Source: JBKHHU01 sp046539045 (GTDB lineage Bacteria; Planctomycetota; Phycisphaerae; SM23-33). Taken from it: a DNA stretch of 16,953 nt. Positions 6,889 to 13,824 of this stretch are shown here, one piece after another. The stretch's first letter is position 1, and each line of letters starts with the position of its first letter. The notes below the pieces were generated by a model. The model was not told where the DNA came from and made no database searches. It saw nothing but the letters and a program-made list of their open reading frames with translations. The position numbers and the translations under genes are program-made. The stretch spans positions 1 through 16,953 of the forward strand of contig JBKHHU010000056.1 in the NCBI GenBank assembly GCA_046539045.1. The letters are read 5' to 3'.

Positions 6889-8124
6889 CTACTTCTTTGC
6901 AGCCTTGCGTTTCTTTCCGCCGAGGCCGAAAGCGTCGTGCACCAGGCGGAGGGCTTCGGCGCCCTGATCGGCATCGATCAGCACGGAAATCTTGATCTCA
7001 CTGGTGGTGATGTTCTGGATGTTGATCTTCGCTTCGGCCAAAGCCTGGAACATGCGGTCGGCCACGCCGGTGTGAATCCGCATACCCACGCCTACAACGG
7101 AAACCTTCGCCAGCTTCTCGTCGTACAGCGCTTCGCATTTCTGTGTCTTGCAGATGCTCTCGACAACCTTCTTGGCGTCCTTGATCTCGGCAAGGTCGAC
7201 AGTGAAGGATATCGTTGCGTCGCCTTCAGGGTGAGTTGTCTGGATGATGTCGTCGATGACGATCTTGTTCTTGGCCAGCGTGTGGAAAATCTTCCCGGCG
7301 ACGCCCGGTTTGTCCGGCACGCCGCGAAGGGTCACGCGAGCGACCTTGTCCTTCAGGGCCGCTCCGCTGACGACGATGCGTTCCATGGATTCAGTCTCAG
7401 CCACGATCATGGTTCCTTTTTTGTTGTTCAGACTGCTGCGTACGTGAATCGGCACGTTGTACTTCTTGGCAAATTCCACCGCCCGGTTGTGCAGGACGCC
7501 GGCGCCCAAGCTCGACAGTTCGAGCATCTCATCGTAGGAAATGCTCTTGAGCTTGCGGGCGTTCGGGACGATCCGCGGGTCGGCAGTGTAGATCCCGTCG
7601 ACGTCGGTGTAGTTCTCACAGACATCGGCATCCAACGCTGCTGCCAGTGCGACCAGCGTGACATTGCTCCCGCCGCGGCCCAGGGTGGTGATCGCGCCTT
7701 CCTCGGTGACGCCCTGGAAGCCGGCCACGATGACGATCTTGCCGCTCTGCAGTTCCTTGTGGATCCTCTTGGCGTCAATGGTTTTGAGTTTCGCCTTGGT
7801 GTGAGCGTCGTCGGTGACCATACCGATCTGCCCCGCAACGAAGCTGATGGCGGGGATGCCCAGGTTCTCCAAGGCCATCGCCATGAGCGAAATGGTAACC
7901 TGCTCGCCGGTCGACAACAGCATATCCATCTCGCGTTTGGGCGGGTCGGGGTTGAGTTGGTCGGCCAGATCCACCAGAACGTCGGTGGTCTTGCCCATCG
8001 CCGAAACGACCATGACAACATGGTTCCCCGCCTTGTGCGCCCGTCGGGCGCGCTTGGCTGCGGCGAGGATCTTCTCGGCGTCGGCAACGCTCGTGCCGCC
8101 AAATTTCATTACTATGGTACTCAT
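6889..8124 (-). CDS. lysC: Aspartate kinase
   Basis: Phosphorylates L-aspartate with ATP, the first step towards lysine, threonine, methionine and diaminopimelate. It has 411 residues, the usual length for the monofunctional enzyme. The kinase domain has KFGGTS (7-12), STGEQ (71-75) and GRGGSN (149-154). Two C-terminal ACT domains follow (about 262-335 and 345-400): the first has GVPDKPGVAGKIF, and the second has VGVGMRIHTGVADRMF and ITTSEIKISVLI. These normally bind lysine and/or threonine for feedback inhibition. The tail is very basic (GGKKRKAAKK). ATG 8124 has AGGAG just upstream. The divergent neighbour is the GH63-like gene, 200 bp away. I see no lysine riboswitch or leader peptide in that gap. 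Homoserine dehydrogenase lies about 7 kb away, in a separate unit. Confidence 0.97.
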   Translation of the reverse strand: MSTIVMKFGGTSVADAEKILAAAKRARRAHKAGNHVVMVVSAMGKTTDVLVDLADQLNPDPPKREMDMLLSTGEQVTISLMAMALENLGIPAISFVAGQIGMVTDDAHTKAKLKTIDAKRIHKELQSGKIVIVAGFQGVTEEGAITTLGRGGSNVTLVALAAALDADVCENYTDVDGIYTADPRIVPNARKLKSISYDEMLELSSLGAGVLHNRAVEFAKKYNVPIHVRSSLNNKKGTMIVAETESMERIVVSGAALKDKVARVTLRGVPDKPGVAGKIFHTLAKNKIVIDDIIQTTHPEGDATISFTVDLAEIKDAKKVVESICKTQKCEALYDEKLAKVSVVGVGMRIHTGVADRMFQALAEAKINIQNITTSEIKISVLIDADQGAEALRLVHDAFGLGGKKRKAAKK

Positions 8125-8185
8125 AGTCTCCTGTTGCTCCGGTTACCAGTTGCGATTACTGTGGGGGCATTCAACGGAGCGAGAG

Positions 8186-8215
8186 ATAGTAGCGGATTTC
8201 GCCCCAAACGTCCAA
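8186..8215 (-). promoter_or_regulatory. Probable sigma-70-type promoter of lysC
   Basis: On the minus strand TTGGAC (8215-8210) and TACTAT (8191-8186) are separated by 18 bp and point to lysC, giving a leader of about 55 nt. Both hexamers are reasonable matches to the consensus. GTTTATGGT (8218-8226), shared with the oxidoreductase upstream region, abuts the -35. Confidence 0.45.
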
Positions 8216-8324
8216 CGGTTTATGGTTTCCGCCCACAGATCAGGGATGCTTATGCCCGTTCGATCCGGCGTCTTGGTCATTGATCCCGATCTGCACAACG
8301 CGACCTGTAAGGAGAGACACTTTG

Positions 8325-9938
8325 ATGGATATCCGGAACGAAGGGTACCTCAACGTATACGGACCGGGCCAGTTGCTGGCGTTCTCAGCACTGGACGGCG
8401 AGACCTCCTACGAAAACGGCATAGTCGCGCGCACCTCGACCGAGGGCGTCGGTATATGCGTGAAACTCCCGGCAGAGGCGACTGTCCGGTTCGGGAATAC
8501 GCCGACGGCGACGTTCCTGGCCGGCGACTGCTTCGACATCACGACCGAGTGTGGCAATCGCAGGGGGGCGTTCCTGGACGCATTTCACCTGCTGATCGTC
8601 GGTCCGTGCGAAGTTTCGGATGTCGCGGATGGTCTTACAGTGATCCGGGAGGGGGACCGAACGCTGCTCGGGTCAACGGCTCGGTTCGATAAGAGCAAAC
8701 TGCACGAGGATTCTGCCTCGGCCATCGCGGACCGTCGCAGGTGGCTGGACGCCCAGCCGGTTCCGCCGAAACTTCCCGACGGCAGGAAGCGGGCACTGGT
8801 CAAAGCCATGTCCGTTATGAAAACACAGGTCTGCAGTGGTGAGGAGCCGATAGACTGTCGGTGGACCACGCCCGACCGCTGGCCGCACCGCGGTTGCTGG
8901 TTGTGGGACAGTGCGTTTCATGCGATCGGTTGGCGGCACCTTGACCCGGCCGTGGCGCGGGACGCCATCAACGCCGTATTCGCCAACCAGCGAGTTGACG
9001 GGCAGATTCCCATTCGCACCATGCCCAACGACTCTCATGAGTTCACCCAGCCGCCGGTTCTGGCCTTGGCGGTGATGCAGGTCAACGACTCCGAGCCGGA
9101 TGTCGAGTGGCTGCGGGAGGTCTATCCGAAGTTGACGGCCTATGTGCAGTGGGATCTGGACAACCGCGATACCGACGGATACGGGCTGGTTGAGTGGGCC
9201 ATCGAAGACAATCCCGGATGCCGTAGCGGTGAATCCGGCTGGGATAACTCCCCTCGGTTCGACTCGGCCAGGCAATTGGACGCGGTCGATTTCAACGCCA
9301 TGCTCGCATTGGAATGCGAGATCCTCTCCAGCCTCGCCTGGACTCTGGAAGACGCCGAGGGTGCGGAGAAGTGGCTGGAGACGTACCATGACCTGCTGGA
9401 GAAGATCAACGAGCGACTCTGGGACGAGGAGGCGGGTCTGTACATGGACGCCGACGCGGAAACCGGCGAGCGGACCGGTGTGATCTCCTCGGCAGGGCTC
9501 CTCCCGCTGATCTGCGGGGCGCCGTCGGAAGCCCAGGCGGCGCGCCTGGTCGATTGCTTGCGCGACCCGGAGATGTTCGCAACATGGTTGCCCGTCCCGA
9601 CCATCGCCGTCAGCGACACCGAGAACTACTCCCGCGACATGTGGCGCGGTCCGGTCTGGCTGAACATCAACTGGCTGATCGCGTTCGGGTTGCGTCGCTA
9701 CGAGCAGGACGACCTGGCCGACGAGATCATCGAGAAGACGCTCAACGAGGTGGAGCGGTGGTACGAGCAGTGCGGTTCGATCTTTGAGTTCTATGACGAC
9801 CGCGGCGAGATGGCCCCGCCGAGTATGCCGCGCAAGGGCAGGAATGCCCCGGAAATCCATCCCTATCACCAGGTGATCCACGATTATGGATGGTCATCCA
9901 CGTTGTATGTGGACATGGTGTTTGAGTCGCTCGGCTGA
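8325..9938 (+). CDS. GH63-like alpha-glycosidase (mannosylglycerate hydrolase/glucosidase type)
   Basis: Probable cytoplasmic glycoside hydrolase of 537 residues with no signal peptide. About 150 N-terminal residues are predicted beta-rich; the rest fits an (alpha/alpha)6 barrel. Motifs match GH63 and related clans: CWLWDSAFHAIGW, with W194-D195 a candidate catalytic acid; SGWDNSPRFD (W306, D307), characteristic of mannosylglycerate-hydrolase-like members; RGPVWLNINWLIAFGL; and FEFYDDRGE with E488, a candidate general base. The family cleaves alpha-linked sugars by inversion. Substrates range from glucosyl oligosaccharides to mannosyl- or glucosylglycerate, and the choice here is not resolvable. 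The ATG at 8325 was chosen over an upstream in-frame ATG at 8280 because AAGGAGAG lies 8 nt before it. An FAD oxidoreductase follows 89 bp later on the same strand, probably in the same unit. Confidence 0.85.
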   Translation: MDIRNEGYLNVYGPGQLLAFSALDGETSYENGIVARTSTEGVGICVKLPAEATVRFGNTPTATFLAGDCFDITTECGNRRGAFLDAFHLLIVGPCEVSDVADGLTVIREGDRTLLGSTARFDKSKLHEDSASAIADRRRWLDAQPVPPKLPDGRKRALVKAMSVMKTQVCSGEEPIDCRWTTPDRWPHRGCWLWDSAFHAIGWRHLDPAVARDAINAVFANQRVDGQIPIRTMPNDSHEFTQPPVLALAVMQVNDSEPDVEWLREVYPKLTAYVQWDLDNRDTDGYGLVEWAIEDNPGCRSGESGWDNSPRFDSARQLDAVDFNAMLALECEILSSLAWTLEDAEGAEKWLETYHDLLEKINERLWDEEAGLYMDADAETGERTGVISSAGLLPLICGAPSEAQAARLVDCLRDPEMFATWLPVPTIAVSDTENYSRDMWRGPVWLNINWLIAFGLRRYEQDDLADEIIEKTLNEVERWYEQCGSIFEFYDDRGEMAPPSMPRKGRNAPEIHPYHQVIHDYGWSSTLYVDMVFESLG

Positions 9939-9976
9939 GCGTGAGAATTGCGGGAATTCCTGCGACAGGCGCTGCC

Positions 9977-9989
9977 GTTTATGGTAAAC
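9977..9989. promoter_or_regulatory. Inverted repeat GTTTA-TGG-TAAAC before the oxidoreductase gene
   Basis: The 13-bp sequence has perfect 5-bp arms and lies 39-51 bp before the oxidoreductase start. Its first nine bases, GTTTATGGT, also occur at 8218-8226 in the lysC/GH63 gap. It may be an operator shared by the two carbohydrate-related genes, or chance. Confidence 0.3.
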
Positions 9990-10027
9990 AAACCGCCTTG
10001 GATTCGTGAAAACGTTGTGAGGAAACG

Positions 10028-11398
10028 ATGAGCAAGACCATTGCTGAACTGAATCGCGATATCCCAGTGTATGGCGAGGTGGACGTTTTGGTCTGCGGAG
10101 GCGGGCCGGCGGGCTTCTGTGCTGCGATCGCTGCCGCCCGGAACGGCGCGAAGACGCTGCTGATCGAGCAGATGAACTGCCTCGGCGGGATCGCCACTGC
10201 AGGGGGGCACAACCACCTGTGCCTGTATTCGGCTTGGGCCTCCCCCGAAATTGTCGTGGCCGGTCTGCCCTATAAAATGGTGCAGCGGGCGGTGGATATG
10301 GGCTACGGCGCTTGGAACCACACGCCCGGTCTGGAGCGGGGCGGCAGTGTGGACTTCGAACTCGACGGGCTCAAGCTGGCCTTGGAACAGATTGCTGCCG
10401 AGGCGAACGTCGACCTGCTGTACCACACGCAATTTGCTGATGCTTTTGTTCAGGACGACACAATCGCCGGGGCGTACATCCAGAACAAGTCAGGCCGACA
10501 GGTCGTGCTGGCCAAACAGGTGATTGACTGCACCGGTGATGCAGACGTGGCCGCCTCTGCCGGGGCCCCGTTCGAGAAGGGGCGCGAGAGCGACGGGGCG
10601 ATGCAGCCGACGACACTCATGTTCACGATCGGCGGGGTCGACTGGGACAAAGTCAACCAGTGGCGCACCAATTACAAGATGCAGCACGTCTGGAAGGAAG
10701 CCCAGGACAACGGCGACATGGAGCCGTTCCAGTCGCAGATCATGGGTTTCTGGTGGTCGCCCACGCGGCCGGACCAGGTCGGCATCAACTTCACGCATAT
10801 TTTCGGAATCGATTGCACCAACGCCGACGACATCACCCGCGCGACCATTGAAGGGCGGCGGCAGGCGTTCCACATGATCCCCGTCTTCCGCAAGTACGTG
10901 CCCGGGATGGAGAACTGCTACATGGTCTCTACGGCCAGCCTGCTGGGCACACGGGAGAGTCGACGGATCGTTGGCGAGTACGTGCTGCAGGATGAGGACA
11001 TCCTGCAGGAGAAGGAGTGGGACGACTCCATCGGCTACGGATCGTTCTTCATAGACGTGCACAACTGCACCGGGCCGGGGATGGACGAGGAAACCTACCG
11101 GCCGCACGCGGGATTCAAGTACCAGATTCCCTACCGCTGCATTGTGCCCAAGGCGGTCGACAACCTGCTGGTGGCGGGTCGGTGCATCAGCGTCACCCAC
11201 CGGGCGCTGGGCAGCACTCGCGTCATGCCGCAATGCGGCCTGCTTGGCGAGGCAGCAGGCACGGCCGCGGCGATGAGCATCAAGGCAAACGTCACCCCGC
11301 GAAAACTCGATACCGACGCGCTGCAGAAGCAGCTCAAGGCCCAGGGTGCCATCGTCGACGCCGAGGACATTATCCCCGCCCCGGCAGAGGCGAAGTAA
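10028..11398 (+). CDS. FAD-dependent oxidoreductase (PF12831-like)
   Basis: A 456-residue flavoenzyme. The N-terminal Rossmann dinucleotide motif is VLVCGGGPAGFCAAIAAARN (GGGPAG at 24-29), closed by the acidic end of the second strand in TLLIEQMNCLGG. The C-terminal FAD-contact segment NLLVAGRCISVTHRALGSTR with MPQCGLLGEAAGTAAA is diagnostic of this family, as is the internal VIDCTGDADVAASAGAP. There is no signal peptide. Family members are numerous in planctomycetes and Lentisphaerae and mostly lack assigned substrates. Its place after a GH63-like glycosidase suggests oxidation of a sugar or sugar derivative, which is inference. ATG 10028 is preceded by TGAGGAAACG, a strong ribosome binding site. 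The gene converges on a minus-strand secreted protein with a 65-bp gap that holds no clear terminator. Confidence 0.88.
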   Translation: MSKTIAELNRDIPVYGEVDVLVCGGGPAGFCAAIAAARNGAKTLLIEQMNCLGGIATAGGHNHLCLYSAWASPEIVVAGLPYKMVQRAVDMGYGAWNHTPGLERGGSVDFELDGLKLALEQIAAEANVDLLYHTQFADAFVQDDTIAGAYIQNKSGRQVVLAKQVIDCTGDADVAASAGAPFEKGRESDGAMQPTTLMFTIGGVDWDKVNQWRTNYKMQHVWKEAQDNGDMEPFQSQIMGFWWSPTRPDQVGINFTHIFGIDCTNADDITRATIEGRRQAFHMIPVFRKYVPGMENCYMVSTASLLGTRESRRIVGEYVLQDEDILQEKEWDDSIGYGSFFIDVHNCTGPGMDEETYRPHAGFKYQIPYRCIVPKAVDNLLVAGRCISVTHRALGSTRVMPQCGLLGEAAGTAAAMSIKANVTPRKLDTDALQKQLKAQGAIVDAEDIIPAPAEAK

Positions 11399-11463
11399 GG
11401 ACCAATCAGGGCTTTTGCTTTTACTGCCGGTCGCCGCCCGCCGGACGCGCAGCGCCTGCACGC

Positions 11464-12216
11464 TCATTTGACATATTGCTGGACGACGTGTCGGTACCGC
11501 TGGTCACTGCCGTAATGCAGGACGCACGTCCAGAAGCTGCCCTGCGGCCCGAAACCGTAGTACCCGCCGGTTTTGCGCGGCTTGAGCGTCTTGCAGGCCA
11601 ACTCGAACATCTGCCCGCCGTCGTGTACGGCTGCTGCGAAATGCACCCGTTTCTTCGTCATCTGCGGATAGCGCGCGTGGACCACGGTCACGTCCGGGTT
11701 GTCCAATTCCAATTCGATCCGGTCCACTTTTCCGTCCGGCGAGAGTTTCCACATCCCGCAACTGCTGCCGACCAGCAGCACGTCCCGCCTGCCGGGAAGG
11801 TAGGTTGGCTGGTAGACTTTCACGTCCTCGGCACCCGTGGCCGAGGCGATGCGACGATTCAGATCGATCAGCTTCCCATCGGAATTCCGGACATACACCA
11901 CACGGTCAAGGTGGAACTGCCACCATTGACCCTTGTCGGCCAATCGGCGACTGTCCAGCAGCACGCGACTGTACGGGTTGCCCGCCAGCAGGGGGACGAT
12001 CCGGGCACCGTAAGACTCCAATTCCTGGGTGGCTGCCTCCCGAACACGGAACTGCGGACTGTCCATCTTCTCCAGCAGCGATGCGACATATGCCTCCGTC
12101 AGCTCCGGTTTCTTGTCGTTCTCGGCCTGCGCTTGCATCGGTATAGCGGCCACGGAAAGCAACGCAATGAGCCCCCACATCCGGCGCGGCGTAATGGGCC
12201 GGGAACATGGTTTCAT
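11464..12216 (-). CDS. Secreted protein of unknown function with HEAT-like segment
   Basis: A 250-residue protein with a Sec signal peptide: a basic start with PRR, a hydrophobic core WGLIALLSVAAIP and a likely cleavage after MQAQA (A31). Residues about 47-77 (LLEKMDSPQFRVREAATQEL then ESYGARIVPLL) resemble the degenerate single HEAT-like repeat common in planctomycete exported proteins. The rest includes YLPGRRDVLLVGSSCGMWKL, suggestive of short beta strands, but I recognise no family. No catalytic motif is visible, so I assign no function. ATG 12216 is preceded by GAGGAGGGGAACC. A minus-strand promoter is visible in the 84-bp gap to the 53-aa gene upstream, so it may be transcribed separately. 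Confidence 0.75.
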   Translation of the reverse strand: MKPCSRPITPRRMWGLIALLSVAAIPMQAQAENDKKPELTEAYVASLLEKMDSPQFRVREAATQELESYGARIVPLLAGNPYSRVLLDSRRLADKGQWWQFHLDRVVYVRNSDGKLIDLNRRIASATGAEDVKVYQPTYLPGRRDVLLVGSSCGMWKLSPDGKVDRIELELDNPDVTVVHARYPQMTKKRVHFAAAVHDGGQMFELACKTLKPRKTGGYYGFGPQGSFWTCVLHYGSDQRYRHVVQQYVK

Positions 12217-12263
12217 CGGTTCCCCTCCTCATTCGGCCGACATGCTGAAAACTTAACATGTTT

Positions 12264-12291
12264 ATTGTAGTTTTGCCGGGCGTCCTCACAA
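12264..12291 (-). promoter_or_regulatory. Probable sigma-70-type promoter of the secreted HEAT-like gene
   Basis: On the minus strand TTGTGA (12291-12286) and TACAAT (12269-12264) are 16 bp apart, with transcription expected near 12257, about 40 nt before the ATG at 12216. Both hexamers match the consensus well and sit in an A/T-rich gap. Confidence 0.5.
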
Positions 12292-12300
12292 GAAATATTT

Positions 12301-12462
12301 TCACGACCATTCAGTTCGCCAGAACCCGCCGCCTTTGCCTTCCGGCCCGTGAGTTTCCTCCCACGGGATCATCGGCACCACAGCGTAAGGCCGGGCCGGC
12401 TGACCGTCGATCCCGACGGTTTCGACTTCACCGTATTGTGCCTGCTGCTGCGATTCGGTCAT
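12301..12462 (-). CDS. 53-aa hypothetical protein
   Basis: A short frame of 53 codons opens at ATG 12462 with CAGGGGGAACCC upstream, an adequate ribosome binding site. The product begins MTESQQQAQYGEVETVG and ends GKGGGFWRTEWS. It is acidic, Pro/Gly-rich and aromatic at its C-terminal end, with no signal or membrane segment. I recognise no family. Upstream in-frame codons reach 12525, but those fall into the flank of a repeat element and are less likely translated. The gene lies between the apgM homologue and the HEAT-like gene on the same strand. The good ribosome binding site and the non-shadow position argue that it is real. Confidence 0.5.
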   Translation of the reverse strand: MTESQQQAQYGEVETVGIDGQPARPYAVVPMIPWEETHGPEGKGGGFWRTEWS

Positions 12463-12528
12463 GGGTTCCCCCTGGATCAGAATGTGTATCTTTTGAACTC
12501 TCTGTTCATCCCGCCATTCATGCATTCG

Positions 12529-12620
12529 GGCTGGTGCGTCGCTTGCCTGCCGCAGGCAGGAGACACACCAGCCTCTATCCAGAAGACACCCCGGTCTCTA
12601 CAGGAGACACAAAGCCCTCT
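12529..12620. repeat. Imperfect 45-bp palindrome followed by three degenerate tandem repeats
   Basis: Arms 12529-12550 and 12552-12573 match at 19 of 22 positions around one central base. The outer arms are GGCTGGTG/CACCAGCC and the core is TGCCTGC-C-GCAGGCA. Three related units follow at 12557-12579, 12580-12600 and 12601-12620, each beginning CAGgAGACAC and ending near CTCT. Neither strand has a T run after the hairpin, so it is not a simple intrinsic terminator. It fills most of the gap between the apgM homologue and the 53-aa gene. The layout resembles dispersed intergenic palindromic repeats, which I infer. Confidence 0.7.
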
Positions 12621-12628
12621 CAGGTTGG

Positions 12629-13816
12629 CTATCGCACCGTCAGGAAGAACTCCATCAGCTCGCATCCGCGGGGGATGTGCAGGTCGGAGATTTCTCCGGT
12701 CGCTTCGCAGAAGGGCCCGTGGACGACGGCTTCGATGCGTTTTCCGGCCAGTGCGAAGGGCACTGCCCCCGCGGTGTGCGTGCGGAACTCGATGGGCGTG
12801 GGGTGGTCCGGCAGGACGAGGATGCGCCAGTCGTCGCCTTCCTTCTTGAGCCGGTCGACCACCGGGCCGACGACGTGCTTGTCAATCTCGGTGATGGCTT
12901 TGACCTTACCGCTGACGTCGCCGGCGTGGCCGCATTCGTCGGGGGCTTCGACGTGGACGCAGACGATATCGTGGTCGTCGAGTGCCTTGACGGCAGCGGC
13001 GCCTTTGCCTTCATAGTTGGTGTCGAGGTTGCCGGTGGCACCTTGGACTTCGATCACGTTCCAGTCGATGAGCTTGGATATCCCGCGGATCAGGTCGACG
13101 GCGGTGATGGCGGCACCCTTGATCCCGAAGAGCTTTTCGAATCGCGGGAGGTTGGGCATCTTCCCCTCGCCCCAGAGCCACATGCTCGTGGCCGGGTTCT
13201 CGCCGAGGTCGCGGCGAACGACGTTGATATCGTGGTTTTCGAGAATCTCCTGGCTGAGTTGGATGAGCGTGCGGAGCTTCTCGGCGCCCTGCCCGCCGGG
13301 CAGATACCCGCTGGCGTTCTTGCCGAGGATATCGTGCGGCGGGGTGGTGGTAATGTTCAACTCGCCTTCGTAGGTCATCAGGTGACGATAGCTGACGCCC
13401 GGATAGAACTTCAGGCCCGGTGCGGCGAGCTTTTCGTTGAACTCTTCGATGATCGCCGTCGCTTCTTTGGTGGTGATGTGCCCGGCGGAGTGATCCTCCA
13501 TGAGGCCGTCCACGATCGTCACCAGGTTGCAGCGGAAAACCCACTCATCGGCGCCGACGTCGATGCCCTGAGCGGCTGCTTCAAGGGGAGCCCTGCCGGT
13601 GTAGTGCTCCTTCGGGTCGTACCCGAGCAGCGAGAGGATGGCTACGTCCGAGCCACAGGGCAGGCCTTGGGGGACGTTCTTGACGGTACCGACGCGCCCG
13701 TTCTGGGCGATCCAGTCCATGTTGGGCGTCTCTGCCACCTGCAGCGGGGTTTTGTCCCCGATGCTCGCGATCGGCTCGTCGGCGGCTCCGTCCGGGATGA
13801 TGAGTGCGTATTTCAT
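12629..13816 (-). CDS. apgM: ApgM-type phosphoglycerate mutase homologue, candidate homoserine kinase
   Basis: A 395-residue member of the alkaline-phosphatase superfamily, archaeal-type cofactor-independent phosphoglycerate mutase branch. Metal-site and nucleophile motifs are intact: PDGAAD (8-13), GSDVAILSLLGYDP with the probable phospho-acceptor S56, SMWLWGEG (211-218), HVEAPDECGHAGD (288-300) and LPDHPTP (335-341). A bacterial subgroup of this family has been proposed to act as homoserine kinase in species lacking ThrB. Here the gene starts only 8 nt after the homoserine dehydrogenase stop, supporting that role in threonine synthesis. The alternative is a glycolytic 2-/3-phosphoglycerate mutase, and sequence alone does not decide. 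The ribosome binding site is weak (TAGGCAAC overlapping the hom stop), consistent with translational coupling. Confidence 0.9.
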   Translation of the reverse strand: MKYALIIPDGAADEPIASIGDKTPLQVAETPNMDWIAQNGRVGTVKNVPQGLPCGSDVAILSLLGYDPKEHYTGRAPLEAAAQGIDVGADEWVFRCNLVTIVDGLMEDHSAGHITTKEATAIIEEFNEKLAAPGLKFYPGVSYRHLMTYEGELNITTTPPHDILGKNASGYLPGGQGAEKLRTLIQLSQEILENHDINVVRRDLGENPATSMWLWGEGKMPNLPRFEKLFGIKGAAITAVDLIRGISKLIDWNVIEVQGATGNLDTNYEGKGAAAVKALDDHDIVCVHVEAPDECGHAGDVSGKVKAITEIDKHVVGPVVDRLKKEGDDWRILVLPDHPTPIEFRTHTAGAVPFALAGKRIEAVVHGPFCEATGEISDLHIPRGCELMEFFLTVR

Positions 13817-13824
13817 GCTGTTGC

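Noticed and set aside
6720..6974. Extended N-terminus of the sigma-54 regulator reaching into lysC
   Set aside because: The extension overlaps the lysC C-terminus, crosses the post-lysC hairpin and the G tract, and resembles no sensor domain.
8125..8324. Lysine riboswitch or attenuator in the lysC leader
   Set aside because: The short leader predicted from the promoter lacks room for the riboswitch, and I see no lysine-rich leader peptide or terminator.
10382..10396. TGGAACAGATTGCT, resembling a sigma-54 -24/-12 promoter
   Set aside because: It lies inside the oxidoreductase coding sequence with no gene starting downstream.
11399..11463. Terminator between the convergent oxidoreductase and HEAT-like genes
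   Set aside because: Only short GC-rich self-complementarity (around gccggtcgccgcccgccgg) and no following T run on either strand.
12529..12573. Palindrome as an intrinsic terminator for hom-apgM
   Set aside because: No T run follows on the minus strand, and the adjoining tandem units suggest a repeat element instead.
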